Shown here one piece after another: positions 14,356 through 21,556 of a stretch of DNA of 64,000 nt. Position 1 is the first letter of the stretch; each line of letters opens with the position of its first letter. The stretch is from Nonomuraea thailandensis (GTDB lineage Bacteria > Actinomycetota > Actinomycetes > Streptosporangiales > Streptosporangiaceae): positions 11,925,501-11,989,500 of the forward strand of contig NZ_JAMZEB010000002.1 of the NCBI RefSeq assembly GCF_024172165.1. Reading direction: 5' to 3'. Below the pieces are notes generated by a model. It searched no databases, was not told where the DNA came from, and saw only the letters and a program-made list of their open reading frames with translations. Made by a program: the position numbers and the translations under genes.

Positions 14356-14990
14356 CGCTGCTCCCTGACGTTCACGGACACCCGGTACGGCTCCACCAGG
14401 TCCAGCGCGGCCAGCCTGGACAGCACGGCGCCGCGCACGTCCTGGCCGAAGCCGTCCACGTCCCGGCCGCACGTGGTCGGCGTGACGGCGAACGTGTGGC
14501 CGCGCAGGGTGGCGCGGGCCGAGCGCACGCCCGGCACCTGCTCGGCCGCGTGGGCCAGGGCCCGGGTGACGCTCCTGGGGCGCAGGCCGATGATCAGATC
14601 GGGGTCGCCGCTGCGTACGGGCACCATCCTCGGCCGGCCCGGCACCAGCGCGACGGCCAGCAGCACCAGCCCGAGCAGCGTCGCGACAGCCGCGCCGAGC
14701 AGGACCCGCGGGTCCGACCACCACGTCGAGCCCGCCCAGGCCAGCATGCGGTCGTACGGGATCCAGCGCAGCGGCCGCCCGAGCAGCGCGGAGATCGTCT
14801 CGGCGAGCACGAGCAGGCTCAGCAGCGCGAGCAGGGTGGCGACCACGACGGCCGGGACGCGCCGCGACGGCCGGAAGGCCCGCACCGCGGCCCGGTCGGC
14901 GGCCCTGGAACGCTGCGGCGGATCGGGCGCCCGGTGCGCGCCCGACGGCGGTTCGTCCACCACGTGCCGGGTGGTCTCGTGTGCTGTCAT
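14352..14990 (-). CDS. DUF6286-type membrane protein
   Basis: A 212-aa protein with a polar Arg/Pro-rich N-terminus (1-45) and two transmembrane helices (about 47-70, VPAVVVATLLALLSLLVLA, and 95-120, LLGAAVATLLGLVLLAVAL). Its C-terminal alpha/beta domain resembles a diverged Asp23 domain (SVTRALAHAAEQVPGVRSARATL). I associate this with the DUF6286 proteins found in actinomycete Asp23 operons; function is unknown. ATG 14990 overlaps the stop of the preceding gene in ATGA, so translation is probably coupled. Likely a membrane partner of the soluble Asp23 proteins. Confidence 0.75.
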   Translation of the reverse strand: MTAHETTRHVVDEPPSGAHRAPDPPQRSRAADRAAVRAFRPSRRVPAVVVATLLALLSLLVLAETISALLGRPLRWIPYDRMLAWAGSTWWSDPRVLLGAAVATLLGLVLLAVALVPGRPRMVPVRSGDPDLIIGLRPRSVTRALAHAAEQVPGVRSARATLRGHTFAVTPTTCGRDVDGFGQDVRGAVLSRLAALDLVEPYRVSVNVREQR

Positions 14991-15340
14991 GGCAGGTCTC
15001 CGCCCACGTCGGTCATGGTGATGTCCAGGCGCGTGACGTTCAGGCCCGTCTGGGCGCGGACGCGGCGGATCACGTGCTCCCGCAGCCGCGCCGCCACTGC
15101 GTGCAGCGGCGACGGGTAGGCCACGCTCACGTTGAGGCGCACGACGGCCTGGTCGCCGTGAACCTCGCCGGCCGACGGCGTCCACGGCAGGCCGCGCGGC
15201 TGCACGTCACGCACCTCGGGCACCTCCGCGGCGGCCACGCAGGCGATCTTGCTGACCACCCGGTCGGCGACCTCCGTGCGCCCGCGCCGCTCGGGCGCGG
15301 GCAGGGGAGCGCGCCGCTGGGCGGGCACCGTCATGGTCAT
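14987..15340 (-). CDS. Asp23/Gls24 family protein
   Basis: A 117-aa single-domain Asp23-like protein: TEVADRVVSKIACVAAAEVPEVRDVQ at the start, then VRLNVSVAYPSPLHAVAARLREHVIRRV and TGLNVTRLDITMTDV. Asp23 proteins are abundant envelope-stress proteins held at the membrane by AmaP. ATG 15340 overlaps the previous stop by four bases. It is one of three Asp23-type proteins in this operon, which suggests hetero-oligomers. Confidence 0.85.
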   Translation of the reverse strand: MTMTVPAQRRAPLPAPERRGRTEVADRVVSKIACVAAAEVPEVRDVQPRGLPWTPSAGEVHGDQAVVRLNVSVAYPSPLHAVAARLREHVIRRVRAQTGLNVTRLDITMTDVGGDLP

Positions 15341-15525
15341 TTACGCCTCACGGACAGCCCGGACAGGTCGATCTCGCCGGTCTCGGCGATCCGCCCGACC
15401 AGGAAGCCGACCGCGCCCAGGACCAGGACGAGCAGGAACGCGCCCAGCCCCCCGAACGCACCGACCAGCCCGAGCACGATGCCGACGGCCATGCCGATGA
15501 TCGGCATCCACTGGATGTTGTTCAT
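15337..15525 (-). CDS. Small two-helix membrane protein (DUF2273-like)
   Basis: A 62-aa protein almost entirely composed of two transmembrane helices (about 7-24 and 28-45: GMAVGIVLGLVGAFGG and FLLVLVLGAVGFLVG) with a short basic tail DLSGLSVRRK. Small DUF2273-type membrane proteins commonly accompany Asp23/AmaP. Both ends overlap neighbouring genes by four bases. ATG 15525 has GAGGGATC just upstream. Confidence 0.8.
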   Translation of the reverse strand: MNNIQWMPIIGMAVGIVLGLVGAFGGLGAFLLVLVLGAVGFLVGRIAETGEIDLSGLSVRRK

Positions 15526-15902
15526 GATCCCTCCACGATGATGTCGTCGATGCGCACGTGCACCGGACGGTCCCCGGCCAGGTCCGCGACGGCGCCGCGC
15601 ACCTCGTCGGCGGTCTGCGGCAGCGGGCGGTCCAGCGTGGCGACGATGGCGATCTCCACCGCGCGCTCGTCCGCGGACACGCCCATCAGGCGCTCACCGG
15701 GCAGGTACGTGGCCACCGTCCCGAACGGCCCGCCGGACAGCCGGACCACCCCGTGACAGGCCAGCGCCCGGTCGGCGATCAGCCGTTCCTCGGTGGCGGC
15801 TCCCGAGCGCGCTTCGCCGGTGGCGCTCGCCGCGCCACCGGGGCTCGCCGGGCCGCCGGGGCTCGCCGGGCCGCCGGGACCGGTCGGGGCGGCGGCGGTC
15901 AT
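15522..15902 (-). CDS. Asp23-like protein with Pro/Gly/Ala-rich N-terminus
   Basis: A 126-aa protein. Residues 1-35 are low complexity (repeated GGPASP units); the rest matches an Asp23-like fold (LACHGVVRLSGGPFGTVATYLPG, then VEIAIVATLDRPLPQTADEVRGAV and VHVRIDDIIVE). The open frame to 16418 is an artefact of GC bias; the ATG at 15902 overlaps the upstream stop in ATGA. Second gene of the operon. Confidence 0.8.
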   Translation of the reverse strand: MTAAAPTGPGGPASPGGPASPGGAASATGEARSGAATEERLIADRALACHGVVRLSGGPFGTVATYLPGERLMGVSADERAVEIAIVATLDRPLPQTADEVRGAVADLAGDRPVHVRIDDIIVEGS

Positions 15903-16408
15903 TGGACCCGGGGCTCCTGCTCCATGTCCCCCCGCTGCCCGTCGGTCCCCCGGTCGCGGTCGCGGTCCTGCTCCGGCAGGTGCACGTCGTCCACCCGGAT
16001 GTTGACCTCGGTGACCTCGAGCCCGCACATCCGCTCGACGGCGCCGATGACGTTCTTCCTGACGGCCGCCGCCAGGTCGGGGATCGCGGTGCCGTACTCG
16101 GCCACCAGGTCCAGGTCCACGGCCGCCTGCCGCTCGCCCACCTCGACCGATACGCCCTGGGCGACGTTCCTGTCCCCGCCGACGATGCCTCGCATGCTGC
16201 CGAGTGCCCGTGCCGCGCCTCCGCCCATGGCGTACACGCCGGACACCTCGCTGGCCGCGAGACCGGCTATCTTGGCGACGACCCCGTCGTCGATGCTCGT
16301 GCTGCCCCTCTCCGTGACCAGTGAGGACGTGCTCTCCTGGGTCCTGGCCCGTGGCACGGTCCCCGTCGCGCCGGCTCCCGTGGGCCGATTGGACATCGTG
16401 TCCGACAC
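15899..16408 (-). CDS. Asp23/Gls24 family envelope stress protein (first gene)
   Basis: A 169-aa Asp23 protein opening the operon. After a polar ~35-residue N-terminus comes the canonical domain: STSIDDGVVAKIAGLAASEVSGVYAMGGG, GVSVEVGERQAAVDLDLVAEYGTAIPDLAAAVRKNVIGAVERMCGLEVTEVNIRVDDVH, split here for description only; an acidic/Arg tail rich in D-R repeats follows. Start GTG 16408 with GAGGGGGGTG upstream; ATG 16396 is an alternative. It lies divergent from the fumarylacetoacetate-hydrolase gene with 170 bp between them. The family is induced by alkaline or envelope stress in Gram-positives; no sigma-B-like promoter could be assigned convincingly. Confidence 0.88.
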   Translation of the reverse strand: MSDTMSNRPTGAGATGTVPRARTQESTSSLVTERGSTSIDDGVVAKIAGLAASEVSGVYAMGGGAARALGSMRGIVGGDRNVAQGVSVEVGERQAAVDLDLVAEYGTAIPDLAAAVRKNVIGAVERMCGLEVTEVNIRVDDVHLPEQDRDRDRGTDGQRGDMEQEPRVQ

Positions 16409-16578
16409 GATCCGTCACCCCCCTCAGGTGTCTTCTCCAAGGCAGAGATAACCGCTGTTACACTCCCGAAGCACTGCAAAACGGACTCTGGGCATAAAAA
16501 TGGACAGCCCCTGACTCGTGCGGGGTGGCGCGCGAAAAAGGTGACGGACCCCTCCGGCGGCGGCGATAGCCTTGTCAG

Positions 16579-17355
16579 GTGCGTATAGCGAGGTTCTCCA
16601 CAGGCGAAGGCGTCTCGTTCGGCGTGGTCGAGGGCGGGCCCGGCGAGGAGTTCATCTCCGCGATCTCCGGCCACCCGTTCGGCCAGGTGCAGTTCACCGG
16701 CGAGCGCCTTCCGCTCTCCCAGGTGAAGCTGCTGGCCCCCATGCTGCCGAGCAAGGTGATCGCCATCGGCAGGAACTACGCGGAGCACGCCGCCGAGATG
16801 GGCAACGAGGTGCCGGAAGAGCCCCTCATCTTCATGAAGCCGTCCACCACGGTGATCGGCCACGGTGAGAGCATCGCCTACCCCACGTCGCTGTCCGACC
16901 GCGTCGACTACGAGGGAGAGCTGGCCGTGGTGATCGGCAGGCTCTGCCGGGAGGTCCCGGTCGAGCGGGTGAAGGACGTCATCTTCGGCTACACCTGCGC
17001 CAACGACGTGACCGCACGCGACCTGCAGAAGAAGGACGTGCAGTTCACCCGGGCCAAGGGGTTCGACACGTTCTGCCCGCTCGGCCCGTGGATCCAGACC
17101 GATCTCGACGCGAGCGACCTGGCGCTGACGACCACGGTCAACGGCGAGATCCGGCAGAGCGGGCGCACGAGCCAGCTCATCAACGACATCCCCGCGCTGG
17201 TGGCGTACGTCAGCGCGGTCATGACCCTCATCCCCGGCGACGTCATCCTGACCGGCACGCCGGCGGGCGTCGGCCCGCTGGAGGTCGGCGACGAGGTCAG
17301 CGTCGGCATCGAAGGCATCGGCACACTCACGAACAAGGTGGTCTCCCGTGACTGA
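16579..17355 (+). CDS. Fumarylacetoacetate hydrolase family protein
   Basis: A 258-aa FAH-family protein; members cleave C-C bonds of acylpyruvates or isomerise/decarboxylate hydroxymuconate-type compounds using a divalent metal. Visible: KVIAIGRNYAEHAAEMG (near 60), FMKPSTTVIGHGESI, DYEGELAVVIGR with metal acid Glu, NDVTARDLQKKD and ILTGTPAGVGPLEVGD. The actinomycete version next to gltX is widely conserved; the true substrate is unknown. GTG 16579 is six bases after a TAGCCT -10-like box and has no ribosome site, so a leaderless mRNA is likely. It overlaps gltX by eight bases and is thus probably co-transcribed with it. Confidence 0.9.
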   Translation: MRIARFSTGEGVSFGVVEGGPGEEFISAISGHPFGQVQFTGERLPLSQVKLLAPMLPSKVIAIGRNYAEHAAEMGNEVPEEPLIFMKPSTTVIGHGESIAYPTSLSDRVDYEGELAVVIGRLCREVPVERVKDVIFGYTCANDVTARDLQKKDVQFTRAKGFDTFCPLGPWIQTDLDASDLALTTTVNGEIRQSGRTSQLINDIPALVAYVSAVMTLIPGDVILTGTPAGVGPLEVGDEVSVGIEGIGTLTNKVVSRD

Positions 17356-18721
17356 CGTACGGGTGCGGTTCGCACCGTCCCCAACCGGCATGTTCCACGT
17401 CGGCGGCGCCCGCACGGCGCTGTTCAACTGGGCGCTGGCCGAGCAGTCGGGCGGCCGTTTCGTGCTGCGCATCGAAGACACCGACGCCTCCAGGAACCGG
17501 CCGGAGTGGACCGAGGGCATCATCTCCGCCCTCGACTGGATCGGCATCAACGGCACCAACCCGGTGTTCGAGGGCCCCTACTTCCAGTCGGCCTACGAGC
17601 CGCAGCACCGCGAGGCCGTGGCCAAGCTGCTGGCCGACGGCCGGGCCTACTACTGCGACTGCACGCGCGAGGCACTGGTGGCCCGCACCGGCTCCGAGCA
17701 CAAGGGCTACGACGGCCACTGCCGCGACCGCGGCCTGACCGAGGGCGCCGCGCGCTTCCGCACCCCCGACGAGGGCGTGACCGTCGTGACCGACCTGGTG
17801 CGCGGCAACGTGGAGTTCCCCAACGCCGCGCAGGAGGACTTCGTCATCGCCCGCACCGACGGCTCGCCGCTGTACGTGCTGGCCAACGCGGTCGACGACA
17901 TCACCCAGAACATCACCCACGTCGTACGCGGCGAGGAGCACCTGGGCAACGCCGCCAAGCAGATGCTGCTCTGGCCGGCCCTGGGCGCGACCCCGCCGGT
18001 GTGGGCGCACCTGCCGGTGATCGTCAACGAGCAGCGCAAGAAGCTGTCCAAGCGCCGCGACAAGGTGGCGCTGGAGGACTACCGCGCCGAGGGCTACCTG
18101 GCCGAGGCGATGGTCAACTACCTCATGCTGCTCGGCTGGGGCCCCGGCGACGACCGCGAGATCATGCCGTGGTCGGAGATGGCGCCGCTGTTCAGGCTGG
18201 AGGACGTCAACTCCGCGAGCGCGTTCTTCGACGAGAAGAAGCTGCGGGCCTTCAACGGCGAGTACATCCGGGCGCTGCCGCTGGAGACGTTCGAGGAGCG
18301 CTGCGCGCCCTACCTCGACGCCTCCTGGGACCGCGAGCTGTTCAGCAAGGTCGCGGTGCTGGCCCAGACGCGCCTGGCGGTGCTGTCGGAGATCCGGCAG
18401 AACGTCGACTTCCTCTTCCTGGAGGAGCCGGTCTTCGACCAGGCGTCGTGGGACAAGGCGATGAAGAACGCCCCGGAGGAGATCCTCGGCGGTTACCTCG
18501 ACCGCCTGGAGTCCGTGAGCTGGGACCCTGAGTCGCTCAAGCAGGCGCTGGAGGAGGTCGGCACGGCCCACGGGCTCAAGCTCGGCAAGGCCCAGGCGCC
18601 GGTGCGGGTGGCGATCACGGGCCGGACGGTGGGTCTGCCGCTGTTCGAGTCGATCGAGGTGCTGGGCCGGGAACGCGCCCAGGACCGCCTGCGCGCCGCC
18701 CTGACGCGCCTGAAGGGCTGA
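17348..18721 (+). CDS. gltX: Glutamyl-tRNA synthetase
   Basis: Class I aminoacyl-tRNA synthetase charging tRNA-Glu, and in organisms without GlnRS also tRNA-Gln, for later amidation by GatCAB. The HIGH-type motif is FAPSPTGMFHVGGARTALFNW (residues 7-27, shown across the signature); the KMSKS-type motif is KKLSKRRDKV near 231. 457 aa is short for the family (usually ~470-490). Start GTG 17348 overlaps the upstream stop. tRNA-Gln (23,669) and two tRNA-Glu genes (26,758 and 26,852) lie downstream in the same window, i.e. enzyme and substrates are clustered. The last 107 bases overlap the end of the antisense MATE gene. Confidence 0.95.
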   Translation: MTDVRVRFAPSPTGMFHVGGARTALFNWALAEQSGGRFVLRIEDTDASRNRPEWTEGIISALDWIGINGTNPVFEGPYFQSAYEPQHREAVAKLLADGRAYYCDCTREALVARTGSEHKGYDGHCRDRGLTEGAARFRTPDEGVTVVTDLVRGNVEFPNAAQEDFVIARTDGSPLYVLANAVDDITQNITHVVRGEEHLGNAAKQMLLWPALGATPPVWAHLPVIVNEQRKKLSKRRDKVALEDYRAEGYLAEAMVNYLMLLGWGPGDDREIMPWSEMAPLFRLEDVNSASAFFDEKKLRAFNGEYIRALPLETFEERCAPYLDASWDRELFSKVAVLAQTRLAVLSEIRQNVDFLFLEEPVFDQASWDKAMKNAPEEILGGYLDRLESVSWDPESLKQALEEVGTAHGLKLGKAQAPVRVAITGRTVGLPLFESIEVLGRERAQDRLRAALTRLKG

Positions 18722-20105
18722 GCCCCGCAGGCCCCGCCGGGCGGCGGTCGTCGGCGCGCCGTACCACCAGCGCGCCGGTGAGGCTGATCGCGGCTCCCGC
18801 GGCCATCGACAGCCAGACGCCCGTGATGCCGAGCCACGCGCTCAGGCCGTACGCGAGGGGTAGCTGCACCGCGAAGCCCGCCAGCGTGGCGGCGAGCAGC
18901 CGGCTGCCGCGCCCGCTCGCCTGCAGCACCCCGCCGACGGCGATCAGCCCGCCGAAGGGCACCAGGTAGAGCGCCATCCACCGCAGGAACTCCACGGCCA
19001 CCGCCGGATCGCCGGTGAACAGCCCGGCGACCGGCGCGGCCGGCACGTTCAGCACGACCGCGACCACGACGCCGGCCCCGAGCCCGAGCGCCAGCGGCGA
19101 CCGCACGGCCTCGGACCGGGCGGTGCGGATCATCGCCGCCTGCCGCAGCGCGTAGAACACCATCACACCGGCCAGCATGATCTTCTGCCCGATCCCGTAA
19201 CCCGCCACCGCCGCCGTCCCGAACCCGGCCACGACCTCCACCAGCGCCATCCCCACCAGCGCACGTGCCAGGAAATCTCCGGACATGGGCAGCCCGGTAC
19301 GAACAACCTCACCGGCCACCCGCCCGAGGCCGCCCGTGATCCGACCGCCCTCGGCCGGATCGCCTTCGGTGAAGCCGCTCGCCGGCGGCCGGCCGCCGGA
19401 AGGGGCGCCCGCTGCCTGATCGCCGTCAGCCTGATCGCCGTCAGCCTGATCGCCGTCAGCCGGGTCGCCCGCCGGTGGGCGCTCGGCCGCGTCCGGTGGG
19501 CGCTCGGTCGTGTCGCGCAGGCGGGTCACCGACCTGAGCGCGACCGCCAGCGTGAGCGCCCGCGCGATCACCGTGGCCAGCGCCGCACCCTGCACCCCCA
19601 TCCCGAGCCCGTAGATGAACAGCGGGTCCAGCACGACCACGAGCACGTTGCAGACGATCGCGTGCCGCATCGGCCGTCTCGTGTCGCCCAGCCCCTTCAG
19701 CACGCCGTCCACCACCGCCTGGGCGAAGTACACCGGCAGCCCGCCCAGCGAGATCAGGAAGAAGCCCGCGGTCAGCGCGGGCGAGTCGGTGAACAGCGCC
19801 GCCAGCGGCTCGCGCAGCAGCACCCCCGGCACCGCGACGGCCACCGAGATGACCGCCCACAACACCCACCCCGCCCTGATGACCGGCCCCAGCGGCGCGT
19901 GCCCGTCACGCCGCCCGACCAGCACGGTCACCCCCGTCGGCACGGCCAGGAAGAGCCCGTAGGCCAGGAACTCGGCCGTCGTGCCCACGGTGACCGCCGC
20001 GATCGCCGCCTCGCCCAGCCCCGAGACCCAGAGCAGGTCGATCACCCCGACCGCGACCACCGCGGTGAGCAGTTCCACGTAGACGGGCAGCGCCAGCCTG
20101 ATCAT
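18615..20105 (-). CDS. MATE family multidrug/metabolite efflux protein
   Basis: A 496-aa inner-membrane antiporter of the MATE family with 12 expected helices in two six-helix halves: N-half about 1-210 (IRLALPVYVELLTAVVAVGV at the start) and C-half about 275-480 (GLPMSGDFLARALVGMALVEV). Between them lies an unusual ~60-residue hydrophilic linker with three GDQADs encoded by 15-bp repeats (19,415-19,459). Start ATG 20105 with GAGG five bases upstream; the long frame to 20702 is an artefact. The stop lies 107 bases inside gltX on the other strand. Divergent from a PadR regulator whose dyad overlaps both promoters, so drug-responsive derepression is likely. Confidence 0.85.
   Translation of the reverse strand: MIRLALPVYVELLTAVVAVGVIDLLWVSGLGEAAIAAVTVGTTAEFLAYGLFLAVPTGVTVLVGRRDGHAPLGPVIRAGWVLWAVISVAVAVPGVLLREPLAALFTDSPALTAGFFLISLGGLPVYFAQAVVDGVLKGLGDTRRPMRHAIVCNVLVVVLDPLFIYGLGMGVQGAALATVIARALTLAVALRSVTRLRDTTERPPDAAERPPAGDPADGDQADGDQADGDQAAGAPSGGRPPASGFTEGDPAEGGRITGGLGRVAGEVVRTGLPMSGDFLARALVGMALVEVVAGFGTAAVAGYGIGQKIMLAGVMVFYALRQAAMIRTARSEAVRSPLALGLGAGVVVAVVLNVPAAPVAGLFTGDPAVAVEFLRWMALYLVPFGGLIAVGGVLQASGRGSRLLAATLAGFAVQLPLAYGLSAWLGITGVWLSMAAGAAISLTGALVVRRADDRRPAGPAGLSPSGASGRRAGGPGRVPGPAPRSTRTAADPPSGP
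19415..19459 (-). repeat. 15-bp tandem repeat, three units, in the MATE linker
   Basis: CCTGATCGCCGTCAG occurs three times without interruption (19415, 19430, 19445). It is in frame, adding Gly-Asp-Gln-Ala-Asp units to the linker between the two halves of the transporter. Confidence 0.9.
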
Positions 20106-20107
20106 CA

Positions 20108-20144
20108 ATACCTCGTTTCGATGTATGTCGTTTAGAGGTATAGC
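20108..20144 (+). promoter_or_regulatory. Dyad operator overlapping the padR promoter
   Basis: ATACCTC (20108-20114) and GAGGTAT (20135-20141) are exact inverted repeats around an inner CGA-TGTATG-TCG, in the 45-bp gap between the divergent MATE and PadR genes. A promoter for padR, TTTCGA (20116-20121), 17 bp, TATAGC (20139-20144), is embedded in it. The predicted transcript starts at or near the PadR ATG. PadR regulators normally bind such dyads; autorepression plus control of the pump is inferred. Confidence 0.65.
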
Positions 20145-20150
20145 GTTACG

Positions 20151-20705
20151 ATGCACCCCATGGCAAGCGGCGGCGACCTCGCTCTCACGATCCTGGGCTT
20201 CCTCAACGAGCGCCCCATGCACGGCTACGAGCTCAAGTCCCGCCTCACCGCGCTGACCGGCCACCTGCGCCCGGTCAGCGACGGCGCGCTCTACCCGGCG
20301 ATCGCCAGGCTGGAGGCCAAGGGCCTGGTCGAGCGGCACGAGGAGGCGGGCGCCGCGGCCGCGCGCCGCCAGGTGCTGACGATCACCGGGACCGGTCGCG
20401 AGGAGCTGCTTCGGCGGCTGCGCGAGCCCGCCGACCTCGACATCAGCGACCAGACCAGGTTCTTCGCCCTGCTGACGTTCCTGTCGGCGCTGCCCGACCC
20501 GGCCGAGCAGGCGAAGGTGCTCGGCCGCAGGCTGGCCTTCCTGGAGGCGCCCGCGAGCTTCTTCTACGAGGGCGGCGAGCCGGTCAGGGCGCGCGACGAG
20601 CCCGACCCGTACCGCCGCGGCATGCTGCTGATCGCCCGCGCCTCCAGCCGGGCGGAGAAGGAATGGCTCCGGCAGCGCATCGCGGAACTGAACGTGCCGC
20701 AATAG
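20151..20705 (+). CDS. PadR family transcriptional regulator
   Basis: A 184-aa regulator with the winged-helix PadR domain (LTILGFLNERPMHGYELKSRL, residues 12-32; DGALYPAIARLEAKGLVERH near 45-65) and a C-terminal helical dimerisation segment (about 90-180). PadR proteins sense small molecules and repress adjacent transporters or detoxification genes; here the divergent MATE pump is the obvious target. ATG 20151 lies six bases after the -10 box, fitting a leaderless mRNA; ATG 20160 is an alternative start. Confidence 0.9.
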   Translation: MHPMASGGDLALTILGFLNERPMHGYELKSRLTALTGHLRPVSDGALYPAIARLEAKGLVERHEEAGAAAARRQVLTITGTGREELLRRLREPADLDISDQTRFFALLTFLSALPDPAEQAKVLGRRLAFLEAPASFFYEGGEPVRARDEPDPYRRGMLLIARASSRAEKEWLRQRIAELNVPQ

Positions 20706-20722
20706 CTCCTAACGTCGTCGCC

Positions 20723-21556
20723 ATGACCTTCTTGGTGACGGGAGCCACGGGCTCCGTAGGCAGGCACGTCGTCGCGCACCTCCTCGAAGCCGGCCATGGT
20801 GTCCGCGCGCTGACCCGGCATCCGTCCAGGGCGCGGCTGCCCGAAGGGGCCGAGGTCGTCCAGGGCGACCTGAGCCGTGTCGAGAGCCTCGGGCCGGCCC
20901 TGAAGGGCGTCGAGGGGGTGCACCTCATCGACGTCGCCGACTCGGCGTACACGCCGCTCCGGAACGGCGCGGAGATCGTCGCGGCGCTCCGGGAGGCGGG
21001 AGTGCGCAGGGTGACGCTGCTCAGCGGCTGGTCGCCGGGCACGCTGGAGGCCGCGGTGACCGGCAGCGACCTGGCCTGGACGTACGTGCAGCCGACCGAG
21101 TTCATGGCCAACGCGCTGGCGTGGGCCGAGGCCGTACGGACGAGGGGCGTGATCGAGGAGCCGTTCGCGGCCACCAGGACCGCCATGGTGCACGAGGCCG
21201 ACATCGGCGCCGTCGTCGCCACCGCGCTCACCGAGGACGGCCACGAGGGCCACTCCTACGGCCTCACCGGCCCCGAGCTGCTCGACGTGCCCGCCAAGGT
21301 GCGGATCCTGTCGGAGGCGATCGGCCGCGAGATCGCCTTCAGGGAGCTGACCGTGGACGAGATGCGCGAGCGCTACCGGGCCCAGGGCGTGCCGGAGCAC
21401 ATGATCGAGTTCCAGATCGAGGTGTTCGGCAACGTGCCGGAGGGCGCCTACCAGGTCACGCCCACGGTCGAGCAGGTGACGGGGCGGCCACCGCGCACGT
21501 TCGCGCGGTGGGCCGCAGAGCACGTCGAGGTGTTCAGTCCAGGCCGCGGCGCTTGA
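20723..21556 (+). CDS. NmrA-like NAD(P)-binding oxidoreductase
   Basis: A 277-aa atypical short-chain dehydrogenase/NmrA-family protein. The Rossmann motif is TGATGSVGRHVVAHLLEAGH (residues 6-25); other family landmarks are VVQGDLS, GVHLIDVAD, WTYVQPTEFMAN and the C-terminal VEQVTGRPPRTFARWAAEH, the last common in NAD(P)H:quinone-type relatives. Substrate is unknown. ATG 20723 comes 17 bp after the PadR stop on the same strand, so it may be co-transcribed with padR. Its 3-prime end overlaps the convergent M3 peptidase gene by 23 bases. Confidence 0.88.
   Translation: MTFLVTGATGSVGRHVVAHLLEAGHGVRALTRHPSRARLPEGAEVVQGDLSRVESLGPALKGVEGVHLIDVADSAYTPLRNGAEIVAALREAGVRRVTLLSGWSPGTLEAAVTGSDLAWTYVQPTEFMANALAWAEAVRTRGVIEEPFAATRTAMVHEADIGAVVATALTEDGHEGHSYGLTGPELLDVPAKVRILSEAIGREIAFRELTVDEMRERYRAQGVPEHMIEFQIEVFGNVPEGAYQVTPTVEQVTGRPPRTFARWAAEHVEVFSPGRGA

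Noticed and set aside
16409..16578. Sigma-B-type promoter for the Asp23 operon
   Set aside because: GTTT and GGGAGT elements occur on the minus strand but with 11-bp spacing, too short for the consensus.
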